From Limanda limanda (Eukaryota > Chordata > Actinopteri > Pleuronectiformes > Pleuronectidae), in NCBI RefSeq assembly GCF_963576545.1, contig NW_026870406.1, positions 496,001 to 560,000 of the forward strand: a stretch of DNA of 64,000 bases, in the 5' to 3' direction. The stretch's first letter is position 1; each line of letters opens with the position of its first letter. Shown here one piece after another: positions 36,180-49,487 of the stretch. The notes below the pieces were generated by a model. That model made no database searches. It saw only the letters and a program-made list of their open reading frames with translations, and was not told where the DNA came from. The translations under genes were made by a program, and so were the position numbers.

Positions 36180-39100
36180 GCGCGCATCGATCGGTACCAT
36201 CCTTGAGCTTCTCCGACTTTCGGAAGGGTTAGGGTTAGGGTTAGGGATGAAAGCACATAGGAGAAAGAGATATTCTTGAATAACTTTTTTTGTGAAGGTC
36301 GGAGAGACTTGCAAGTAGGCTCTACCCCCACTAAATGGGGTAGCGCGCATCGATCGGTACCATCCTTGAGCTTCTCCGACTTTCGGAAGGGTTAGGGTTA
36401 GGGTTAGGGATGAAAGCACATAGGAGAAAGAGATATTCTTGAATAACTTTTTTTGTGAAGGTCGGAGAGACTTGGAAAGTGGTTGCATCTGGACTAATTT
36501 GGGTCCTGCAGATCGATTGGTACCATCCCCGAGCTTGTACGACCTTCGGAAGAGGTCGACCGACGAAATTCCCCCAAATCTGAGGAGATATTCTTGAATA
36601 ACTTTTTTTGTGAAGGTCGGAGAGACTTGCAAGTAGGCTCTACCCCCACTAAATGGGGTAGCGCGCATCGATCGGTACCATCCTTGAGCTTCTCCGACTT
36701 TCGGAAGGGTTAGGGTTAGGGTTAGGGATGAAAGCACATAGGAGAAAGAGATATTCTTGAATAACTTTTTTTGTGAAGGTCGGAGAGACTTGCAAGTAGG
36801 CTCTACCCCCACTAAATGGGGTAGCGCGCATCGATCGGTACCATCCTTGAGCTTCTCCGACTTTTGGAAGGGTTAGGGTTAGGGTTAGGGATGAAAGCAC
36901 ATAGGAGAAAGAGATATTCTTGAATAACTTTTTTTGTGAAGGTCGGAGAGACTTGCAAGTAGGCTCTACCCCCACTAAATGGGGTAGCGCGCATCGATCG
37001 GTACCATCCTTGAGCTTCTCCGACTTTCGGAAGGGTTAGGGTTAGGGTTAGGGATGAAAGCACATAGGAGAAAGAGATATTCTTGAATAACTTTTTTTGT
37101 GAAGGTCGGAGAGACTTGCAAGTAGGCTCTACCCCCACTAAATGGGGTAGCGCGCATCGATCGGTACCATCCTTGAGCTTCTCCGACTTTCGGAAGGGTT
37201 AGGGTTAGGGATGAAAGCACATAGGAGAAAGAGATATTCTTGAATAACTTTTTTTGTGAAGGTCGGAGAGACTTGCAAGTAGGCTCTACCCCCACTAAAT
37301 GGGGTAGCGCGCATCGATCGGTACCATCCTTGAGCTTCTCCGACTTTCGGAAGGGTTAGGGTTAGGGTTAGGGATGAAAGCACATAGGAGAAAGAGATAT
37401 TCTTGAATAACTTTTTTTGTGAAGGTCGGAGAGACTTGGAAAGTGGTTGCATCTGGACTAATTTGGGTCCTGCGGATCGATTGGTACCATCCCCGAGCTT
37501 GTACGACCTTCGGAAGAGGTCGACCGACGAAATTCCCCCAAATCTGAGGAGATATTCTTGAATAACTTTTTTTGTGAAGGTCGGAGAGACTTGCAAGTAG
37601 GCTCTACTCCCACTAAATGGGGTTGCGCGCATCGATCGGTACCATCCTTGAGCTTCTCCGACTTTCGGAAGGGTTAGGGTTAGGGTTAGGGATGAAAGCA
37701 CATAGGAGAAAGAGATATTCTTGAATAACTTTTTTTGTGAAGGTCGGAGAGACTTGCAAGTAGGCTCTACCCCCACTAAATGGGGTAGCGCGCATCGATC
37801 GGTACCATCCTTGAGCTTCTCCGACTTTCGGAAGGGTTAGGGTTAGGGTTAGGGATGAAAGCACATAGGAGAAAGAGATATTCTTGAATAACTTTTTTTG
37901 TGAAGGTCGGAGAGACTTGGAAAGTGGTTGCATCTGGACTAATTTGGGTCCTGCGGATCGATTGGTACCATCCCCGAGCTTGTACGACCTTCGGAAGAGG
38001 TCGACCGACGAAATTCCCCCAAATCTGAGGAGATATTCTTGAATAACTTTTTTTGTGAAGGTCGGAGAGACTTGCAAGTAGGCTCTACCCCCACTAAATG
38101 GGGTAGCGCGCATCGATCGGTACCATCCTTGAGCTTCTCCGACTTTCGGAAGGGTTAGGGTTAGGGATGAAAGCACATAGGAGAAAGAGATATTCTTGAA
38201 TAACTTTTTTTGTGAAGGTCGGAGAGACTTGCAAGTAGGCTCTACCCCCACTAAATGGGGTAGCGCGCATCGATCGGTACCATCCTTGAGCTTCTCCGAC
38301 TTTCGGAAGGGTTAGGGTTAGGGATGAAAGCACATAGGAGAAAGAGATATTCTTGAATAACTTCTTTTGTGAAGGTCGGAGAGACTTGGAAAGTGGTTGC
38401 ATCTGGACTAATTTGGGTCCTGCAGATCGATTGGTACCATCCCCGAGCTTGTACGACCTTCGGAAGAGGTCGACCGACGAAATTCCCCCAAATCTGAGGA
38501 GATATTCTTGAATAACTTTTTTTGTGAAGGTCGGAGAGACTTGCAAGTAGGCTCTACCCCCACTAAATGGGGTAGCGCGCATCGATCGGTACCATCCTTG
38601 AGCTTCTCCGACTTTCGGAAGGGTTAGGGTTAGGGTTAGGGATGAAAGCACATAGGAGAAAGAGATATTCTTGAATAACTTTTTTTGTGAAGGTCGGAGA
38701 GACTTGCAAGTAGGCTCTACCCCCACTAAATGGGGTAGCGCGCATCGATCGGTACCATCCTTGAGCTTCTCCGACTTTTGGAAGGGTTAGGGTTAGGGTT
38801 AGGGATGAAAGCACATAGGAGAAAGAGATATTCTTGAATAACTTTTTTTGTGAAGGTCGGAGAGACTTGCAAGTAGGCTCTACCCCCACTAAATGGGGTA
38901 GCGCGCATCGATCGGTACCATCCTTGAGCTTCTCCGACTTTCGGAAGGGTTAGGGTTAGGGTTAGGGATGAAAGCACATAGGAGAAAGAGATATTCTTGA
39001 ATAACTTTTTTTGTGAAGGTCGGAGAGACTTGCAAGTAGGCTCTACCCCCACTAAATGGGGTAGCGCGCATCGATCGGTACCATCCTTGAGCTTCTCCGA

Positions 39101-39701
39101 CTTTCGGAAGGGTTAGGGTTAGGGATGAAAGCACATAGGAGAAAGAGATATTCTTGAATAACTTTTTTTGTGAAGGTCGGAGAGACTTGCAAGTAGGCTC
39201 TACCCCCACTAAATGGGGTAGCGCGCATCGATCGGTACCATCCTTGAGCTTCTCCGACTTTCGGAAGGGTTAGGGTTAGGGTTAGGGATGAAAGCACATA
39301 GGAGAAAGAGATATTCTTGAATAACTTTTTTTGTGAAGGTCGGAGAGACTTGGAAAGTGGTTGCATTTGGACTAATTTGGGTCCTGCGGATCGATTGGTA
39401 CCATCCCCGAGCTTGTACGACCTTCGGAAGAGGTCGACCGACGAAATTCCCCCAAATCTGAGGAGATATTCTTGAATAACTTTTTTTGTGAAGGTCGGAG
39501 AGACTTGCAAGTAGGCTCTACCCCCACTAAATGGGGTTGCGCGCATCGATCGGTACCATCCTTGAGCTTCTCCGACTTTCGGAAGGGTTAGGGTTAGGGT
39601 TAGGGATGAAAGCACATAGGAGAAAGAGATATTCTTGAATAACTTTTTTTGTGAAGGTCGGAGAGACTTGCAAGTAGGCTCTACCCCCACTAAATGGGGT
39701 A
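36180..39701 (+). repeat. 3,522-bp higher-order block, copy 1
   Basis: Markers recur at +3,522: CTACTCCC with GGGGTTGC near 37,607, a pair of two-hexamer A monomers around 38.16 and 38.31 kb, CTTCTTTTG near 38,363 with CTGCAGATCG in the adjoining B, and TTTTGGAAG near 36,861 and 38,776. The left edge is fixed by T at 36,179 against A at 39,701. Inside it, B monomers are spaced 470 to about 965 bp apart. Confidence 0.86.
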
Positions 39702-42700
39702 GCGCGCATCGATCGGTACCATCCTTGAGCTTCTCCGACTTTCGGAAGGGTTAGGGTTAGGGTTAGGGATGAAAGCACATAGGAGAAAGAGATATTCTTG
39801 AATAACTTTTTTTGTGAAGGTCGGAGAGACTTGCAAGTAGGCTCTACCCCCACTAAATGGGGTAGCGCGCATCGATCGGTACCATCCTTGAGCTTCTCCG
39901 ACTTTCGGAAGGGTTAGGGTTAGGGTTAGGGATGAAAGCACATAGGAGAAAGAGATATTCTTGAATAACTTTTTTTGTGAAGGTCGGAGAGACTTGGAAA
40001 GTGGTTGCATCTGGACTAATTTGGGTCCTGCAGATCGATTGGTACCATCCCCGAGCTTGTACGACCTTCGGAAGAGGTCGACCGACGAAATTCCCCCAAA
40101 TCTGAGGAGATATTCTTGAATAACTTTTTTTGTGAAGGTCGGAGAGACTTGCAAGTAGGCTCTACCCCCACTAAATGGGGTAGCGCGCATCGATCGGTAC
40201 CATCCTTGAGCTTCTCCGACTTTCGGAAGGGTTAGGGTTAGGGTTAGGGATGAAAGCACATAGGAGAAAGAGATATTCTTGAATAACTTTTTTTGTGAAG
40301 GTCGGAGAGACTTGCAAGTAGGCTCTACCCCCACTAAATGGGGTAGCGCGCATCGATCGGTACCATCCTTGAGCTTCTCCGACTTTTGGAAGGGTTAGGG
40401 TTAGGGTTAGGGATGAAAGCACATAGGAGAAAGAGATATTCTTGAATAACTTTTTTTGTGAAGGTCGGAGAGACTTGCAAGTAGGCTCTACCCCCACTAA
40501 ATGGGGTAGCGCGCATCGATCGGTACCATCCTTGAGCTTCTCCGACTTTCGGAAGGGTTAGGGTTAGGGTTAGGGATGAAAGCACATAGGAGAAAGAGAT
40601 ATTCTTGAATAACTTTTTTTGTGAAGGTCGGAGAGACTTGCAAGTAGGCTCTACCCCCACTAAATGGGGTAGCGCGCATCGATCGGTACCATCCTTGAGC
40701 TTCTCCGACTTTCGGAAGGGTTAGGGTTAGGGATGAAAGCACATAGGAGAAAGAGATATTCTTGAATAACTTTTTTTGTGAAGGTCGGAGAGACTTGCAA
40801 GTAGGCTCTACCCCCACTAAATGGGGTAGCGCGCATCGATCGGTACCATCCTTGAGCTTCTCCGACTTTCGGAAGGGTTAGGGTTAGGGTTAGGGATGAA
40901 AGCACATAGGAGAAAGAGATATTCTTGAATAACTTTTTTTGTGAAGGTCGGAGAGACTTGGAAAGTGGTTGCATCTGGACTAATTTGGGTCCTGCGGATC
41001 GATTGGTACCATCCCCGAGCTTGTACGACCTTCGGAAGAGGTCGACCGACGAAATTCCCCCAAATCTGAGGAGATATTCTTGAATAACTTTTTTTGTGAA
41101 GGTCGGAGAGACTTGCAAGTAGGCTCTACTCCCACTAAATGGGGTTGCGCGCATCGATCGGTACCATCCTTGAGCTTCTCCGACTTTCGGAAGGGTTAGG
41201 GTTAGGGTTAGGGATGAAAGCACATAGGAGAAAGAGATATTCTTGAATAACTTTTTTTGTGAAGGTCGGAGAGACTTGCAAGTAGGCTCTACCCCCACTA
41301 AATGGGGTAGCGCGCATCGATCGGTACCATCCTTGAGCTTCTCCGACTTTCGGAAGGGTTAGGGTTAGGGTTAGGGATGAAAGCACATAGGAGAAAGAGA
41401 TATTCTTGAATAACTTTTTTTGTGAAGGTCGGAGAGACTTGGAAAGTGGTTGCATCTGGACTAATTTGGGTCCTGCGGATCGATTGGTACCATCCCCGAG
41501 CTTGTACGACCTTCGGAAGAGGTCGACCGACGAAATTCCCCCAAATCTGAGGAGATATTCTTGAATAACTTTTTTTGTGAAGGTCGGAGAGACTTGCAAG
41601 TAGGCTCTACCCCCACTAAATGGGGTAGCGCGCATCGATCGGTACCATCCTTGAGCTTCTCCGACTTTCGGAAGGGTTAGGGTTAGGGATGAAAGCACAT
41701 AGGAGAAAGAGATATTCTTGAATAACTTTTTTTGTGAAGGTCGGAGAGACTTGCAAGTAGGCTCTACCCCCACTAAATGGGGTAGCGCGCATCGATCGGT
41801 ACCATCCTTGAGCTTCTCCGACTTTCGGAAGGGTTAGGGTTAGGGATGAAAGCACATAGGAGAAAGAGATATTCTTGAATAACTTCTTTTGTGAAGGTCG
41901 GAGAGACTTGGAAAGTGGTTGCATCTGGACTAATTTGGGTCCTGCAGATCGATTGGTACCATCCCCGAGCTTGTACGACCTTCGGAAGAGGTCGACCGAC
42001 GAAATTCCCCCAAATCTGAGGAGATATTCTTGAATAACTTTTTTTGTGAAGGTCGGAGAGACTTGCAAGTAGGCTCTACCCCCACTAAATGGGGTAGCGC
42101 GCATCGATCGGTACCATCCTTGAGCTTCTCCGACTTTCGGAAGGGTTAGGGTTAGGGTTAGGGATGAAAGCACATAGGAGAAAGAGATATTCTTGAATAA
42201 CTTTTTTTGTGAAGGTCGGAGAGACTTGCAAGTAGGCTCTACCCCCACTAAATGGGGTAGCGCGCATCGATCGGTACCATCCTTGAGCTTCTCCGACTTT
42301 TGGAAGGGTTAGGGTTAGGGTTAGGGATGAAAGCACATAGGAGAAAGAGATATTCTTGAATAACTTTTTTTGTGAAGGTCGGAGAGACTTGCAAGTAGGC
42401 TCTACCCCCACTAAATGGGGTAGCGCGCATCGATCGGTACCATCCTTGAGCTTCTCCGACTTTCGGAAGGGTTAGGGTTAGGGTTAGGGATGAAAGCACA
42501 TAGGAGAAAGAGATATTCTTGAATAACTTTTTTTGTGAAGGTCGGAGAGACTTGCAAGTAGGCTCTACCCCCACTAAATGGGGTAGCGCGCATCGATCGG
42601 TACCATCCTTGAGCTTCTCCGACTTTCGGAAGGGTTAGGGTTAGGGATGAAAGCACATAGGAGAAAGAGATATTCTTGAATAACTTTTTTTGTGAAGGTC

Positions 42701-43223
42701 GGAGAGACTTGCAAGTAGGCTCTACCCCCACTAAATGGGGTAGCGCGCATCGATCGGTACCATCCTTGAGCTTCTCCGACTTTCGGAAGGGTTAGGGTTA
42801 GGGTTAGGGATGAAAGCACATAGGAGAAAGAGATATTCTTGAATAACTTTTTTTGTGAAGGTCGGAGAGACTTGGAAAGTGGTTGCATCTGGACTAATTT
42901 GGGTCCTGCGGATCGATTGGTACCATCCCCGAGCTTGTACGACCTTCGGAAGAGGTCGACCGACGAAATTCCCCCAAATCTGAGGAGATATTCTTGAATA
43001 ACTTTTTTTGTGAAGGTCGGAGAGACTTGCAGGTAGGCTCTACCCCCACTAAATGGGGTAGCGCGCATCGATCGGTACCATCCTTGAGCTTCTCCGACTT
43101 TCGGAAGGGTTAGGGTTAGGGTTAGGGATGAAAGCACATAGGAGAAAGAGATATTCTTGAATAACTTTTTTTGTGAAGGTCGGAGAGACTTGCAAGTAGG
43201 CTCTACCCCCACTAAATGGGGTA
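39702..43223 (+). repeat. 3,522-bp higher-order block, copy 2
   Basis: This carries the same markers shifted by 3,522 bp (CTACTCCC near 41,129, CTTCTTTTG near 41,885, TTTTGGAAG near 40,386 and 42,299). One A near 43,031 has GCAGGTAGG and GGGGTAGC where copy 1 has GCAAGTAGG and GGGGTTGC, suggesting a local conversion. The right edge is set by length and is approximate. Confidence 0.84.
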
Positions 43224-45840
43224 GCGCGCATCGATCGGTACCATCCTTGAGCTTCTCCGACTTTTGGAAGGGTTAGGGTTAGGGTTAGGGATGAAAGCAC
43301 ATAGGAGAAAGAGATATTCTTGAATAACTTTTTTTGTGAAGGTCGGAGAGACTTGGAAAGTGGTTGCATCTGGACTAATTTGGGTCCTGCGGATCGATTG
43401 GTACCATCCCCGAGCTTGTACGACCTTCGGAAGAGGTCGACCGACGAAATTCCCCCAAATCTGAGGAGATATTCTTGAATAACTTTTTTTGTGAAGGTCG
43501 GAGAGACTTGCAAGTAGGCTCTACTCCCACTAAATGGGGTTGCGCGCATCGATCGGTACCATCCTTGAGCTTCTCCGACTTTCGGAAGGGTTAGGGTTAG
43601 GGTTAGGGATGAAAGCACATAGGAGAAAGAGATATTCTTGAATAACTTTTTTTGTGAAGGTCGGAGAGACTTGCAAGTAGGCTCTACCCCCACTAAATGG
43701 GGTAGCGCGCATCGATCGGTACCATCCTTGAGCTTCTCCGACTTTCGGAAGGGTTAGGGTTAGGGTTAGGGATGAAAGCACATAGGAGAAAGAGATATTC
43801 TTGAATAACTTTTTTTGTGAAGGTCGGAGAGACTTGGAAAGTGGTTGCATCTGGACTAATTTGGGTCCTGCGGATCGATTGGTACCATCCCCGAGCTTGT
43901 ACGACCTTCGGAAGAGGTCGACCGACGAAATTCCCCCAAATCTGAGGAGATATTCTTGAATAACTTTTTTTGTGAAGGTCGGAGAGACTTGCAAGTAGGC
44001 TCTACCCCCACTAAATGGGGTAGCGCGCATCGATCGGTACCATCCTTGAGCTTCTCCGACTTTCGGAAGGGTTAGGGTTAGGGATGAAAGCACATAGGAG
44101 AAAGAGATATTCTTGAATAACTTTTTTTGTGAAGGTCGGAGAGACTTGCAAGTAGGCTCTACCCCCACTAAATGGGGTAGCGCGCATCGATCGGTACCAT
44201 CCTTGAGCTTCTCCGACTTTCGGAAGGGTTAGGGTTAGGGATGAAAGCACATAGGAGAAAGAGATATTCTTGAATAACTTCTTTTGTGAAGGTCGGAGAG
44301 ACTTGGAAAGTGGTTGCATCTGGACTAATTTGGGTCCTGCAGATCGATTGGTACCATCCCCGAGCTTGTACGACCTTCGGAAGAGGTCGACCGACGAAAT
44401 TCCCCCAAATCTGAGGAGATATTCTTGAATAACTTTTTTTGTGAAGGTCGGAGAGACTTGCAAGTAGGCTCTACCCCCACTAAATGGGGTAGCGCGCATC
44501 GATCGGTACCATCCTTGAGCTTCTCCGACTTTCGGAAGGGTTAGGGTTAGGGTTAGGGATGAAAGCACATAGGAGAAAGAGATATTCTTGAATAACTTTT
44601 TTTGTGAAGGTCGGAGAGACTTGCAAGTAGGCTCTACCCCCACTAAATGGGGTAGCGCGCATCGATCGGTACCATCCTTGAGCTTCTCCGACTTTTGGAA
44701 GGGTTAGGGTTAGGGTTAGGGATGAAAGCACATAGGAGAAAGAGATATTCTTGAATAACTTTTTTTGTGAAGGTCGGAGAGACTTGCAAGTAGGCTCTAC
44801 CCCCACTAAATGGGGTAGCGCGCATCGATCGGTACCATCCTTGAGCTTCTCCGACTTTCGGAAGGGTTAGGGTTAGGGTTAGGGATGAAAGCACATAGGA
44901 GAAAGAGATATTCTTGAATAACTTTTTTTGTGAAGGTCGGAGAGACTTGCAAGTAGGCTCTACCCCCACTAAATGGGGTAGCGCGCATCGATCGGTACCA
45001 TCCTTGAGCTTCTCCGACTTTCGGAAGGGTTAGGGTTAGGGATGAAAGCACATAGGAGAAAGAGATATTCTTGAATAACTTTTTTTGTGAAGGTCGGAGA
45101 GACTTGCAAGTAGGCTCTACCCCCACTAAATGGGGTAGCGCGCATCGATCGGTACCATCCTTGAGCTTCTCCGACTTTCGGAAGGGTTAGGGTTAGGGTT
45201 AGGGATGAAAGCACATAGGAGAAAGAGATATTCTTGAATAACTTTTTTTGTGAAGGTCGGAGAGACTTGGAAAGTGGTTGCATCTGGACTAATTTGGGTC
45301 CTGCGGATCGATTGGTACCATCCCCGAGCTTGTACGACCTTCGGAAGAGGTCGACCGACGAAATTCCCCCAAATCTGAGGAGATATTCTTGAATAACTTT
45401 TTTTGTGAAGGTCGGAGAGACTTGCAAGTAGGCTCTACCCCCACTAAATGGGGTTGCGCGCATCGATCGGTACCATCCTTGAGCTTCTCCGACTTTCGGA
45501 AGGGTTAGGGTTAGGGTTAGGGATGAAAGCACATAGGAGAAAGAGATATTCTTGAATAACTTTTTTTGTGAAGGTCGGAGAGACTTGCAAGTAGGCTCTA
45601 CCCCCACTAAATGGGGTAGCGCGCATCGATCGGTACCATCCTTGAGCTTCTCCGACTTTCGGAAGGGTTAGGGTTAGGGTTAGGGATGAAAGCACATAGG
45701 AGAAAGAGATATTCTTGAATAACTTTTTTTGTGAAGGTCGGAGAGACTTGCAAGTAGGCTCTACCCCCACTAAATGGGGTAGCGCGCATCGATCGGTACC
45801 ATCCTTGAGCTTCTCCGACTTTCGGAAGGGTTAGGGTTAG
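43224..45840 (+). repeat. 3,522-bp block, copy 3, shortened at its left side
   Basis: Markers lie at +5,917 from copy 1 and +2,395 from copy 2: CTACTCCC near 43,525, CTTCTTTTG near 44,281, TTTTGGAAG near 44,694. The 1,127-bp shortfall means the left third of the block is missing. The right part matches copy 1 better than copy 2 (GGGGTTGC near 45,452, as near 39,535), so the third copy is not a simple product of the second. The edges are uncertain by a few hundred bp. Confidence 0.78.
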
Positions 45841-48800
45841 GGATGAAAGCACATAGGAGAAAGAGATATTCTTGAATAACTTTTTTTGTGAAGGTCGGAG
45901 AGACTTGCAAGTAGGCTCTACCCCCACTAAATGGGGTAGCGCGCATCGATCGGTACCATCCTTGAGCTTCTCCGACTTTCGGAAGGGTTAGGGTTAGGGT
46001 TAGGGATGAAAGCACATAGGAGAAAGAGATATTCTTGAATAACTTCTTTTGTGAAGGTCGGAGAGACTTGGAAAGTGGTTGCATCTGGACTAATTTGGGT
46101 CCTGCAGATCGATTGGTACCATCCCCGAGCTTGTACGACCTTCGGAAGAGGTCAACCGACGAAATTCCCCCAAATCTGAGGAGATATTCTTGAATAACTT
46201 TTTTTGTGAAGGTCGGAGAGACTTGCAAGTAGGCTCTACCCCCACTAAATGGGGTTGCGCGCATCGATCGGTACCATCCTTGAGCTTCTCCGACTTTCGG
46301 AAGGGTTAGGGTTAGGGCTAGGGATGAAAGCACATAGGAGAAAGAGATATTCTTGAATAACTTTTTTTGTGAAGGTCGGAGAGACTTGCAAGTAGGCTCT
46401 ACCCCCACTAAATGGGGTAGCGCACATCGATCGGTACCATCCTTGAGCTTCTCCGACTTTCGTAAGGGTTAGGGTTAGGGTTAGGGATGAAAGCACGTAG
46501 GAGAAAGAGATATTCTTGAATAACTTTTTTTGTGAAGGTCGGAGAGACTTGAAAAGTGGTTGCATCTGGACTAATTTGGGTCCTGCGGATCGATTGGTAC
46601 CATCCCCGAGCTTGTACGACCTTCGGAAGAGGTCGACCGACGAAATTCCCCCAAATCTGAGGAGATATTCTTGAATAACTTTTTTTGTGAAGGTCGGAGA
46701 GACTTGCAAGTAGGCTCTACCCCCACTAAATGGGGTAGCGCGCATCGATCCGTACCATCCTTGAGCTTCTCCGACTTTCGGAAGGGTTAGGGTTAGGGTT
46801 AGGGATGAAAGCACATAGGAGAAAGAGATATTCTTGAATAACTTTTTTTGTGAAGGTCGGAGAGACTTGCAAGTAGGCTCTACCCCCACTAAATGGGGTA
46901 GCGCGCATCGATCGGTACCATCCTTGAGCTTCTCCGACTTTCGGAAGGGTTAGGGTTAGGGTTAGGGATGAAAGCACATAGGAGAAAGAGATATTCTTGA
47001 ATAACTTTTTTTGTGAAGGTCGGAGAGACTTGGAAAGTGGTTGCATCTGGACTAATTTGGGTCCTGCTGATCGATTGGTACCATCCCCGAGCTTGTACGA
47101 CCTTCGGAAGAGGTCGACCGACGAAATTCCCCCAAATCTGAGGAGATATTCTTGAATAACTTTTTTTGTGAAGGTCGGAGAGACTTGCAAGTAGGCTCTA
47201 CCCCCACTAAATGGGGTTGCGCGCATCGATCGGTACCATCCTTGAGCTTCTCCGACTTTCGGAAGGGTTAGGGTTAGGGTTAGGGATGAAAGCACATAGG
47301 AGAAAGAGATATTCTTGAATAACTTTTTTTGTGAAGGTCGGAGAGACTTGCAAGTAGGCTCTACCCCCACTAAATGGGGTTGCGCGCATCGATCGGTACC
47401 ATCCTTGAGCTTCTCCGACTTTCGGAAGGGTTAGGGTTAGGGTTAGGGATGAAAGCACATAGGAGAAAGAGATATTCTTGAATAACTTTTTTTGTGAAGG
47501 TCGGAGAGACTTGCAAGTAGGCTCTACCCCCACTAAATGGGGTAGCGCGCATCGATCGGTACCATCCTTGAGCTTCTCCGACTTTCGGAAGGGTTAGGGT
47601 TAGGGTTAGGGATGAAAGCACATAGGAGAAAGAAATATTCTTGAATAACTTTTTTTGTGAAGGTCGGAGAGACTTGGAAAGTGGTTGCATCTGGACTAAT
47701 TTGGGTCCTGCAGATCGATTGGTACACTCCCCGAGCTTGTACGACCTTCGGAAGAGGTCGACCGACGAAATTCCCCCAAATCTGAGGAGATATTCTTGAA
47801 TAACTTTTTTTGTGAAGGTCGGAGAGACTTGCAAGTAGGCTCTACCCCCACTAAATGGGGTAGCGCGCATCGATCGGTACCATCCTTGAGCTTTTCCGAC
47901 TTTCGGAAGGGTTAGGGTTAGGGATGAAAGCACATAGGAGAAAGAGATATTCTTGAATAACTTTTTTTGTGAAGGTCGGAGAGACTTGCAAGTAGGCTCT
48001 ACCCCCACTAAATGGGGTAGCGCGCATCGATCGGTACCATCCTTGAGCTTCTCCGACTTTCGGAAGGGTTAGGGTTAGGGTTAGGGATGAAAGCACATAG
48101 GAGAAAGAGATATTCTTGAATAACTTTTTTTGTGAAGGTCGGAGAGACTTGCAAGTAGGCTCTACCCCCACTAAATGGGGTAGCACGCATCGATCGGTAC
48201 CATCCTTGAGCTTCTCCGACTTTCGGAAGGGTTAGGGTTAGGGTTAGGGATGAAAGCACATAGGAGAAAGAGATATTCTTGAATAACTTTTTTTGTGAAG
48301 GTCGGAGAGACTTGGAAAGTGGTTGCATCTGGACTAATTTGGGTCCTGCGGATCGATTGGTACCATCCCCGAGCTTGTACGACCTTCGAAAGAGGTCGAC
48401 CGACGAAATTCCCCCAAATCTGAGGAGATATTCTTGAATAACTTTTTTTGTGAAGGTCGGAGAGACTTGCAAGTAGGCTCTACCCCCACTAAATGGGGTT
48501 GCGCGCATCGATCGGTACCATCCTTGAGCTTCTCCGACTTTCGGAAGGGTTAGGGTTAGGGTTAGGGATGAAAGCACATAGGAGAAAGAGATATTCTTGA
48601 ATAACTTTTTTTGTGAAGGTCGGAGAGACTTGCAAGTAGGCTCTACCCCCACTAAATGGGGTAGCGCGCATCGATCGGTACCATCCTTGAGCTTCTCCGA
48701 CTTTCGGAAGGGTTAGGGTTAGGGTTAGGGATGAAAGCACATAGGAGAAAGAGATATTCTTGAATAACTTTTTTTGTGAAGGTCGGAGAGACTTGCAAGT

Positions 48801-49487
48801 AGGCTCTACCCCCACTAAATGGGGTAGCGCGCATCGATCGGTACCATCCTTGAGCTTCTCCGACTTTCGGAAGGGTTAGGGTTAGGGTTAGGGATGAAAG
48901 CACATAGGAGAAAGAGATATTCTTGAATAACTTTTTTTGTGAAGGTCGGAGAGACTTGCAAGTAGGCTCTACCCCCACTAAATGGGGTAGCGCGCATCGA
49001 TCGGTACCATCCTTGAGCTTCTCCGACTTTCGGAAGGGTTAGGGTTAGGGTTAGGGATGAAAGCACATAGGAGAAAGAGATATTCTTGAATAACTTTTTT
49101 TGTGAAGGTCGGAGAGACTTGGAAAGTGGTTGCATCTGGACTAATTTGGGTCCTGCGGATCGATTGGTACCATCCCCGAGCTTGTACGACCTTCGGAAGA
49201 GGTCGACCGACGAAATTCCCCCAAATCTGAGGAGATATTCTTGAATAACTTTTTTTGTGAAGGTCGGAGAGACTTGCAAGTAGGCTCTACCCCCACTAAA
49301 TGGGGTAGCGCGCATCGATCGGTACCATCCTTGAGCTTCTCCGACTTTCGGAAGGGTTAGGGTTAGGGTTAGGGATGAAAGCACATAGGAGAAAGAGATA
49401 TTCTTGAATAACTTTTTTTGTGAAGGTCGGAGAGACTTGCAAGTAGGCTCTACCCCCACTAAATGGGGTAGCGCACATCGATCAGTA
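45841..49487 (+). repeat. Irregular section with more divergent monomers
   Basis: Several private variants lie here: CTAGGG inside the telomere tract (C at 46,318), CGTAAGGG near 46,462, GCACGTAGG near 46,496, GATCCGTACC near 46,750, GGTACACTCC in a B near 47,725, CTTTTCCGAC near 47,893 and CTGCTGATCG near 47,067. No fixed higher-order period was apparent by eye, and no gene was found. Confidence 0.78.
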
